Shown: in pieces, positions 56,405 through 64,000 of the stretch
Numbering within the stretch: position 1 is the first letter of the stretch
How the letters are laid out: the number at the start of each line of letters is the position of its first letter
Assembly: GCA_003586115.2 (NCBI GenBank)
Contig: QVOM02000090.1
Span: forward strand, 12,449,637-12,513,636
Direction: 5' to 3'
Source of the DNA: Salvator merianae
Lineage: Eukaryota; Chordata; Lepidosauria; Squamata; Teiidae
Length of the DNA stretch: 64,000 bases
The notes under the pieces: generated by a model
Told to the model about the DNA's origin: nothing
The model's database searches: none
What the model saw: only the letters and a program-made list of their open reading frames with translations
Program-made: the position numbers and the translations under genes

Positions 56405-56460
56405 GGGGGGTGGTGTCCCACAAGATAAAAATGCAAATAAATAAATAAATAAATAAAGAG
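56405..56460 (+). mobile_element. SINE 3' tail remnant
   Basis: CCCACAAGATAAAAATGCAA then ATAAATAAATAAATAAATAAAG matches the 3' tail of the SINE at 26.5 kb. The rest of the element is not recognisable. Confidence 0.5.
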
Positions 56461-56639
56461 AAGCATCTCTCTCCAGTTGCATTTGATAGTAGTCACGAAA
56501 TCTGAATGTGTGTGTCTACCACTGGAGGACAGGAACTTCTGAATTTTGCAGTGTGAAAAGAGATAAAAATGTTCAGAATTATTAAATGCTTATTTATAAA
56601 CTCTCATCTCACTACATTTAAAACATCCATATGTCTTTA
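56461..56639. other. No recognisable feature
   Basis: AT-rich unique sequence. Confidence 0.35.
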
Positions 56640-56760
56640 AACAGTTCTGTTTATTGAGAGGGTTTCCCCCCTTTTTAAAAAGCCCATTAATATGCCATTA
56701 GGTAGCTAATGTAGTGACTGTTAACCTGCTGTTTTGACTAGTCTGTTCTTTATATGCAGG
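56640..56760. promoter_or_regulatory. Putative conserved non-coding element
   Basis: GCCCATTAATATGCCATTAG then GTAGCTAATG and GACTGTTAACCTGC in repeat-free DNA. Weak call. Confidence 0.2.
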
Positions 56761-57079
56761 TACATACCATTCCAACTTTTAAGGATGGAGAAGCGGCCCT
56801 GGAAAATAATAAACTATGTGCCTAAATAAATGAGCATACAGTGTTCATGAATGCACTGTACTTAGAACCTTAAAAATGCACATCTACTCTGTTTTATATT
56901 GCACAGAAAATGGCAGCAGCAATGAAGGACTTCTCTGAAAATTGAGAAGCAAAAAAGCAATAGAAAAGAGTTTATCAGCTAATGCTACCTGTCTGAAAAC
57001 TGATTCAGATTTGACTTTGCAGGCCAGCCAGAAGTCTTTAGGAAGGGTGCAACTCATACAAGTGATAGGTTTTGCACAA
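56761..57079. other. No recognisable feature
   Basis: Unique sequence. Confidence 0.35.
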
Positions 57080-57330
57080 TTAGGGCAACTTTGCACTGGC
57101 TGGTATACCAACCAGCAAGCGTACTGGGAACCTCCTTTCTGTATGCTAGGCCAGTCTAAGGGAAGCCCCGCCACAGGGGTTGGTCTAAGGGGGCGGGGTC
57201 TAAGGGGGCGGGGTCTAAGGGGCAGGGTCTAAGGGGGTGGGGCTTCACTTAGACTTCACCAGCATGCTGAAGGGAGACTCCTACTATGTTCACTTTTCCT
57301 GTATACCAACCACTGCAGAATCTTCCTTGG
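57080..57330. mobile_element. TTAGGGTGATT-family MITE with expanded G-rich core
   Basis: Left end TTAGGGCAACTTTGCACTGG then CTGGTATACCAACCAG. Right end CTGTATACCAACCACTGCAG then AATCTTCC, a diverged complement. The core at 57,176-57,243 holds about four tandem copies of GGTCTAAGGGGGCGG with G4-G6 runs. The 18.6-kb copy has two such units. The intact 50.5-kb palindrome lacks the expansion. Confidence 0.75.
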
Positions 57331-58446
57331 TGTCAATCCAAGACATTCTGCAGCCTAAAGCAAATTATAACAGTTATCCTCACCTATCCACTACAGCCAA
57401 TATTTTTAAAAAGAAAAAAAAAACCTTATTGACAATTCCTGCTTTCCTATGCCTCCCTCCCTTGTTTCCACCTAAAGAACATTATTTTGGTTTCAACTTG
57501 CCACGTGGTGAGATCACACTGTACCATAAACTGAGGTGGGTAAATCCTAAGTGAGGGAGGGTTTACCAGGGGATAGTTTTTGGACTGCCAAATGGTCGAA
57601 CAATCACAGGATACGTACAATTACATGTTGTTCTGATGAGGAAGGAGGGAGGAAAATAGATCTGTCCACCCTCATGCTTGGAGGTGTGAGTGACCCACTA
57701 GAAAGACAGATCAAATCTTGTTCATCTACTGGTAGATTCATGCATCTCAAGATACTGGTTATGTCCTGCTCCAGACCATATCAAATACTCCCTCACTGCC
57801 GGTTATCTGGATCTCTCCTCAACAGCACTCACTATTTCTTGACTAATGATCATAAACAATCTCCATGTGACTAACTGGGACAGGGGGAATTGCTTCTTTA
57901 TTTATTTTTTTTAATTTTAAAAATGCCTGTGTCTACAAGCTTTAGTCTCTCCCTAACAGACCAAGACCGCCTTTCTCCTTAGTGGCTCCACAGTGGCTAT
58001 ATTTCTGTTTGATCCAAGCTTGCTACTAATCAATTAAATTAATGAACAAGAGTTGCAAAGCAAGATACAAATGTAAGATAATAAATAATACAGCACTGTA
58101 TGGCACAGAAGAAAATCAAATAAACACGCTATGTAATAAGTAAAGCCATAAAACAATCCCATGAGAGATTGATTAAGGACAGCGATTGCTTCTAAATGCA
58201 TAAGCTTTTAGCTTAAGCACTTTTGTTTTTATGAGGGCAGGAGAGATGAAGATCACAGCAGCAGCCACTATGCATGGGGCTAGAGCAGAAAGCAGGATGA
58301 AGAACAGAGATCAGGGAAGAGGTTTTCTGTGAGTCCAGCAACGGCTAGTAAAAATAATGAACCCTGTGGTCCATGCAGCTGCTATATAAATGGGATAAAT
58401 AATGGAGTTGTGGGAGGAGAGAGAAAGATTGGAGTGACTTTGTGGA
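57331..58446. other. No recognisable feature
   Basis: Unique AT-rich sequence with T-rich patches near 57,898-57,920. Confidence 0.4.
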
Positions 58447-58740
58447 TAGAGATGTGCAGAAACACAAAATTGCTTGTTCGGTTTGAATTGAACTGAACTT
58501 CCATTTATTTGGCTTGAATGCAAACCGGTTGACTGAATTTTTAAATATTCAAGTTTGAAAACTCAACGTATTCTTTTTTTTTTTTTTTTTTAAAAACCCA
58601 GTAATTCTTGAATGGAAAAAAACACACACGAAAAGCCATTTCTAAGCAGCAAAACACAGTAAATTCAATTGGACTATTTGTGTTCACGCATGGGACTCCA
58701 GCTTGGTTCAATGTTCAATTTGATTCATTTAAAAAAACAA
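58447..58740. mobile_element. hAT-like MITE (AGAGATGTGCA family)
   Basis: Left end TAGAGATGTGCAGAAACAC. The interior has TTCGGTTTGAATTGAACTG and a long poly-T tract (about 58,573-58,590). The right end is unclear near 58,690-58,740. Confidence 0.5.
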
Positions 58741-59135
58741 AACATTGAGATGTTTTCAAGGAACTGTGCAAGAAAGGTGCTTTTTTTAAAAAAAAAAAAT
58801 AATTGCTCTCACAAGGCAATATATAGATTAAAGAAATACATCTTCCTGTTCAGGCTTTGGAAAGGAGGGTCTGTGCTGTTTTCCAAGCAAGCAGCAAGTG
58901 GCCTTGTCCAAGAGAACATATTGTCTGCAAGAGTGTGAACATATGAGGGAGGGGGGGTGAGCAGAAAAGTTCTGTTCTTCGGGCACCCATCCTGTCAGCG
59001 AGGGAGAGCTGATGTGGGTACAAGAGGGACTCGCTTGCCAATCTATCTGGCAGGAGAAATATTGCTACAGATGGCAGCTGCCAGCAGGGGAACAGTGAGT
59101 GAAAATAGAGGAATTCGTGACAAGAAATCACCAGT
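58741..59135. other. No recognisable feature
   Basis: Unique sequence with poly-A near 58,787-58,799. Confidence 0.35.
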
Positions 59136-59255
59136 CTGTGTGTGTGTGTGTGTGTGTGTGTGCGCATGTGAAAGCGAGAGATAGAGAGAAGAGGAAAAGG
59201 GAAGAGAGACAGAGAGACAGAGAGACAGAGAGAGAGAGAGAGACAGAGAGAGGGA
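59136..59255 (+). repeat. (TG)n and (GAGA)n compound microsatellite
   Basis: About 13 TG units at 59,136-59,162, then GAGAGATAGAGAGAAGAGG and (GAGACA)n/(GA)n to about 59,255. Confidence 0.85.
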
Positions 59256-60295
59256 GGGAGTCTTTCAAACCTAGCCATTTTATCTGGAGCATTAGAGCAA
59301 AACTAGACATCAAGCAGTCAAACGAACAGAGCGAGGCAGATGGTGGAAATTGGTATTGACTTCAATAAAGAGACATTAATGCGTGTGAAGAGATGGAATT
59401 CTGCCTCGTGGCCTCTTCTCACCCTTTCCGCTACTGTTTCAAGGCCAGGTGTATTAAGACCCTTTGTGGGTTTCTGCATTTAGAAAGGGTCCCCGAGAGG
59501 CAGTCGTAGGAAGCTGCCTTACACAGCCTTCGTGTTGCCGCAGAGAATTCTGAAATGCAGGGGCTCGGCTTGATGGGTGCCATTCTAGGATTACACGACA
59601 AGAAACCTTCCAAGGTGAGCCCAAACCTGCAAGCATCTGGGTGACTCCATCAATTCCAAATGCACCTCAAAGGCACGGATCCACACCAGACTAGGACCTG
59701 CCTGACTGTAAATCTACATGGAGTTTGCAGAAAATAAACACTGTGGAAAAGAGCAGAGCTTCTTTCTCCTGGCCCTGACTCAACTTGTGAAACAGTGAGC
59801 TTTAATAAGATCTCCTTAGCCAGCTGAAATGCTACCCTTCCTTTTAAAATTAGAAATGCAAACACTCTTGGAAAGGAAGGCCGTCCATTATCCTGCTGGC
59901 ATGGAGCAGGAAGCCCACTCAAGAAAAGGGGCATCCAGCAATGCTGAAAGCCTGATAATTCGCTGCCATATTGGTCTGAGCAAAGGAGGTCCCTCAGTCT
60001 GACTTGGTTCTTCAAAAGTCGGCACCTGTGCTCTGCAGAAAGCTCGGGAGATGTGTTCTTGCTATGCCCTTCTGTCTCTGCCCTTCTGCCCAGGCCAGGT
60101 ATTTGCCATTCCTGCCCACTCTTTTCTCCTCCCACCTAAGGACTCTAGCAGACACCTTCAGAAGGTGCCAACTGTGAACCTGCTTTGTGTAGCTGGCATC
60201 TCCCCCTGATGCTTTAACTCTTGGTACCTTATAAAAGGTGGTTACCTGGCTAATGTTGAGGCTTCAGACTTCTGCCAATTAACAAGACTCAGTGC
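59256..60295. other. No recognisable feature
   Basis: Unique sequence. The 161-codon minus-strand frame at 59,650-60,135 shows no known domain. Confidence 0.4.
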
Positions 60296-60598
60296 TAGAG
60301 ATGTACCGAAGCACTAGTGCATTCTCAAATTCGACCAAATATATTACATTTGTGGATATTTGCATCGAATCAAAAATGTGCTCTTTTGCACTTCCAGGAT
60401 TTGAGCCAAACTAGTCAACTCCCTTTGCAAAAACAAAGTATCTGATCGAATATTCACATTTTTTTTTATGTTTTCCCCCATGAAAAGGGCATTTTCATGG
60501 GGGAAGACATTGTGAAAACCAGGAAAACGAATGCGAAAAAGTGGTTTTTGCTCCGACAGCGACAACAAAAATGTGAATTTCATTCATGTACCTCTCCA
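60296..60598. mobile_element. hAT-like MITE (AGAGATGTGCA family) with central hairpin
   Basis: Left end TAGAGATGTACCGAAGC, right end CATGTACCTCTCCA (its imperfect complement). The central hairpin TCCCCCATGAAAA (60,474-60,486) pairs with TTTTCATGGGGGA (60,492-60,504) around a 5-nt loop. Confidence 0.65.
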
Positions 60599-61439
60599 CC
60601 CTGCTCTGCATCTATAGCATGCCTTTAGGGAGCCCGTGGCCCTCCAGATCATGGTGGTTGGTTCCCACTGGGGTGGGTGATGCAGAGTACTTTACAAGGG
60701 GTGGCCCCGGGAGTGAAAAGGTGGGGTTACTAACCAGCCAGGCTACCGTATTAGGTCCTCACATGAGATGAGATCCCATTAGGTACATAGGGAAGCAGGG
60801 TGAGGGGCAGGCTCTGAGTTGCTGGCTGGGTTGAAGTTCTGCCCTTTTACTTCTCGTACAGCAGCGTCCCCTGGTTCCAGATCTTCCTGGACTCCAGTTT
60901 TCACTGCCTCTGATTACAGGTCATGCTGCTGTGAAGTGGAAACCAGAAGCTGCCACAACCAGTTCCTCCTCCTTCTATGATGAGATTTCTGGCTGCGACC
61001 TGCATCTCCTGGCATAAAAATCACCCCTGAACACAAAAGCGAATGTCGAAGGGTGGGGCAGAGGAGAGAAGAGAAAAGAAAAGGACGAAATTCTAAAGAA
61101 AATTCAAGCCGTCGGGTAAACATACTTAAAATGAGTTACTCAGGCCCAGACACTCAATCCTTTAAGCCCTGTCAACACTTTTCTGTGATTAGTTAGTAAA
61201 TCTGGAAAGACCCGTGTTTGTTCACTGCATATTGACAGAACCATATTGATAAAGCAATATCCAGGCTCGGTTGGGAGGGAGTGGAAGAGACCATGCGTTC
61301 AATTTACTTCCTCTTGCCTTTACTTGAACAAAAACACCCACACTTTCCCTTCTGCCTATTTATTTTCCAGAAACGTGTGAAAAAAAAAAAAGAAGGAACA
61401 CCAAAAACCAACCACCCCAACCAAACCAAACCTCGAGCC
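60599..61439. other. No recognisable feature
   Basis: Unique sequence with poly-A at about 61,380-61,392. Confidence 0.4.
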
Positions 61440-61570
61440 TTCTGATGGTTTAATAATCATTAGCAGATTGGAGAGCAGTTAAAAGCAGGAGAAGAAAACC
61501 AGGGCAGATAAATCCAGCTCCTCTTGGCTTCTGAGCTGACAATGCAAGGACGTTTGGAGCAAAGAGCTTA
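61440..61570. promoter_or_regulatory. Putative conserved non-coding element
   Basis: GATGGTTTAATAATCATTAG then CAGATTGGAGAGCAG and CAGGGCAGATAAATCC in repeat-free DNA. Weak call. Confidence 0.2.
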
Positions 61571-62969
61571 TGAGTGCAAAGAACAGCTCCTTGGGGAGGT
61601 TCTCTTTTATTTCTCGCGTCTCGGCCCCCTCCTCGCTCCCTCCTCCATCTCGGGGGATGCTGTGTGCTGCAGATAGAGTCGTCCGTCCGCAGCTCCCACT
61701 GCCTCGGTGCTTTAATCACTGGCTTTCTCTACACCCTAGGGGGCCTGTGTCACAGTCACCACCTTCTGGAAGACAGCGGCTGACTAGGCGTCCCTTTGGA
61801 GCCTGTTAGCATAGAGTCATAAATCAGCCAGAAGAAGCTCTGCTGATTGAGACAGCGAGGGGACTGAACCTGGACAACCGTCGGAAAACACAGGAATGGC
61901 TGAATCGGGGCTCACTGGAGCCATATTCAGGCATTCAGGTTAGGGCCAGGCTAAACGTTAAGTAATAAACAAATCAACACACAGGCCAGCAAGAGAGAGT
62001 TGCTGGTTGTGTCAGCTTTGCTCCTCGCCATGTTGTTCTTTATCTCTTATAGGGTAAATGTCAACAGCGTGGACTTCCAGGCTTCGGAACGTGGCAAACC
62101 CTCCACGGCTCCAGAAAGTCCTCCTGAGGCTCGGGTTGCCCAAAGTGACAGGAACGGGGAGAACGACAGGCGGGAAAACCAGGATGCCACACATCTTCCT
62201 TTGAACGCGGCTTCCGAGCCACTTGAAGTAGGTCCACAAAGCAAACCTTATGGGCCTGTAGGCAAGAGTGGCATTCTCAGTAGGCATCATGCGCTCCACT
62301 CGTAAAGTCGCAACTGTCGGGCACGGAAACTGGAGCCAAACCGGAACCTCTACCTCTTCACTTCCAAGAATGGTACCTAAATTGATGATTTCACTTCACT
62401 TCCACGGTATCTACATCTATGATTGTCATCCGCAAACTGCTTCTGTGTGATGCAAAGGATTATTTTCTTTCATTGCTCTAAATCTATGATATTCCTTATT
62501 TCACATCTAAGCCTCCCTCCCTAGCAGGTCAGGACTTTGAGGAAGCCGGACATAAAGGCCCAGCCGAAAAGGTATGCTCATAGCATTTTCCTGAGGGATA
62601 ACCTGAAGCTCTGCTCAAGCCGTAGGAAATAATTGCCATCCAGCAGTGGTAGCTGTGCTCGGCGTGCTTCCTCCAATCATTTCTAGGATTTTCAGTCAAC
62701 TGGGGGCCCCATCAGTCGCCACTGGCTTTGAGGAGGGAGAGGGGTGTTTTTCTCCATCTTTTCGCCTCTCCCTGGGCTATGCACACTTTTCCGGAAAGTC
62801 TGCAGAGTGTCCAGGGTTGCATCGCTAGTTGCCAGGGTGCAAGGCAGCAGCCTGGTTAGGCTGAAGCAAGAGGCATGTTGTTAGGTCACTTGTTAGCCTT
62901 TCTGATCGTTCGCAGGATATCCCTAGGTAGAGGTGTTCGACATGCAGCCCTGCCCCTGTTCCTGAACGA
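61571..62969. other. No confirmed gene; one TM-like open frame
   Basis: The plus strand is open from 61,955 to 62,305. It has a strongly hydrophobic stretch (ELLVVSALLLAMLFFISY, from 61,997) followed by a hydrophilic Ser/Glu/Asn-rich part. 'ttctttatctcttatag' at 62,037-62,053 resembles a splice acceptor. I recognise no protein family. Chance is the default reading. Confidence 0.2.
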
Positions 62970-63045
62970 CAATGGGGGCTGGGCATTGAATGCTGGGAGC
63001 TGTAGTTCAGGACTACCTGGAGGGCCCCGGGGGGGGGGCACCCCT
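62970..63045. mobile_element. Half of a CCAGATGT-family MITE
   Basis: GGGCATTGAATGCTGGGAGC then TGTAGTTCAGGACTACCTGG and AGGGCC. Right arm of the 'actacaactccca' family. Truncated. Confidence 0.5.
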
Positions 63046-63499
63046 GCAGTTAGGGCACACTGTTTTCACACAGCCCCTACCTGGTGTCTCCTCAGCCTCG
63101 TGTCTCGTGCCATCTCAGTGCCTGGGGATTTTTGCCATGTGGTTTACAGGACGACAGCAAAGCGCCGCCTTGCCTTCACCAACACGCCAAGCGCATGGGC
63201 AGGAGAAGAGGCTGTGGGGCACGGCTGTTACCGTCACAGATTGCATCGGATACCATCCAACAGCCAAACAGACAAGGAGGATTATGCTGCCGAGCTACCC
63301 GGCAGCCCAAGAATCCGTATGGGAGATGGATGTGGAAATGAGTCTTTTTCTTTTTTTATCATCCCTTGGGAGAGAGAAAAAAGCGAGCAACATCTGTAAA
63401 AGAAGGGGGGAGAAAGAGAAACAGAATGGGAGGCATGCTCCCCTCCCCTTGCTTTCCCTCGCCTTCTCCACCCCCTGCCAATTTCATCCTGGTTGCACA
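63046..63499. other. No recognisable feature
   Basis: Unique sequence. Overlapping plus-strand frames of 85-174 codons at 62,875-63,502 have no domain signature and overlap a MITE half. Confidence 0.4.
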
Positions 63500-63720
63500 T
63501 GACTAAACATCAATTTTGACACTAATGTGTCACACTCCTCAAGGTTTGATTGCCTGGTTTGTTGTAACTGTAAATTCATTAGGGGCATGTTTTACGCCCC
63601 AATTTTAAAAGCCACCTTTCACAAAAGGAGAAATAATTCAGCTCCGGGTTCCCTCCCCACTAGGCCCTAACGGCTCGGCCCATTAGGGTTATCAGTGTTT
63701 CTCCTAGATGGTTGGCGGGT
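63500..63720. promoter_or_regulatory. Putative conserved non-coding element
   Basis: TAAACATCAATTTTGACAC, CTCCTCAAGGTTTGATTGCC, GTAAATTCATTAGGGGCATG, TTTACGCCCCAATTTTAAAA and CACAAAAGGAGAAATAATTC. Dense homeodomain, TCF and SOX-like cores in repeat-free DNA. Among the better right-flank candidates. Confidence 0.35.
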
Positions 63721-64000
63721 GTGATTCGTCGGTCTCTTTTCTATTTTTTTCTGACCCTCTAGAAACCTGAATACATCCCCTTAGGTCAAAGATAGATCTT
63801 TGCGACAAGAGAAGAACATCTGGAGAAAGGGAAATAAATAACCCAAAGACAAAAATGCCAGTGGAATAATGAATAATAATGCTCCCCGTGAAGCCCTGTC
63901 GACCTCTGGGAGCTGTATTGATTAGCTTAAGAACCCCCAGTGTAAGGAACCAGCCTTCAATCACATATACAGATTGCATCCAGATTTCTTATACCGGGTG
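63721..64000. other. No recognisable feature
   Basis: Unique sequence to the window edge. Confidence 0.35.

Noticed and set aside
1..64000. CRISPR array, operon, phage or other prokaryotic system
   Set aside because: No regularly spaced repeats, no ribosome-binding-site/ORF structure, and the repeats are clearly vertebrate.
1..64000. Endogenous retrovirus or LTR element
   Set aside because: No LTR pair, primer-binding site, polypurine tract or gag/pol/env-like peptide was seen.
1..64000. Known microRNA hairpins
   Set aside because: No mature sequence I know was found. The hairpins seen belong to MITEs.

Overview
The window looks like nuclear DNA of a vertebrate, most likely a squamate reptile (lizard or snake). 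The evidence is its repeats: CR1-like LINE tails with the ACATAAGAACATAAGAA signature (seen as its complement at the LINE 3' end), L2-like LINE 3' ends encoding the 'AFSVVAP...NSL' peptide, tRNA-derived SINEs with clear pol III A and B boxes, a 5S-rRNA-derived SINE, and several families of palindromic or hAT-like MITEs. Nothing bacterial, organellar or viral is visible. The lineage within squamates cannot be fixed from the sequence alone.

No protein-coding exon could be identified with confidence. Nearly all open frames are short and read through repeats, microsatellites or CpG-rich DNA. The one strong gene signal is a CpG island of about 2.4 kb near the middle (about 29.1-31.5 kb). It has a helically phased pair of CCAAT boxes, a 19-codon open frame in strong Kozak context, trinucleotide runs and G-quadruplex-prone tracts. 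It is probably the promoter and untranslated first exon of a gene whose coding part lies outside the window. A good splice donor exists on each strand (minus at 29,675/29,676, plus at 32,091/32,092), so direction is unresolved and a divergent promoter is possible.

Both flanks look like intron or gene desert. Left flank (1-29 kb): LINE and MITE debris, one SINE dimer, and unique stretches rich in homeodomain-like (TAATTA), TGACAG/TGTCA and GATA motifs that read like conserved non-coding elements. Right flank (31.5-64 kb): a 5S SINE just past the island, more SINEs, a long CR1-like fragment, MITEs including a near-perfect 200-bp palindrome at 50.5 kb, microsatellites, and more CNE-like blocks. 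An isolated CpG-island promoter in a gene-poor setting with many CNE-like blocks is typical of developmental regulator loci. That is an inference, and no gene name is offered.

The most noteworthy structures are the palindromic DNA-transposon families. One consists of a string of four hairpins (2.2-2.6 kb). Another shares a TTAGGGTGATTCTGCACTGG-like terminus across about five copies, and two of these carry a G-rich 15-bp tandem core.
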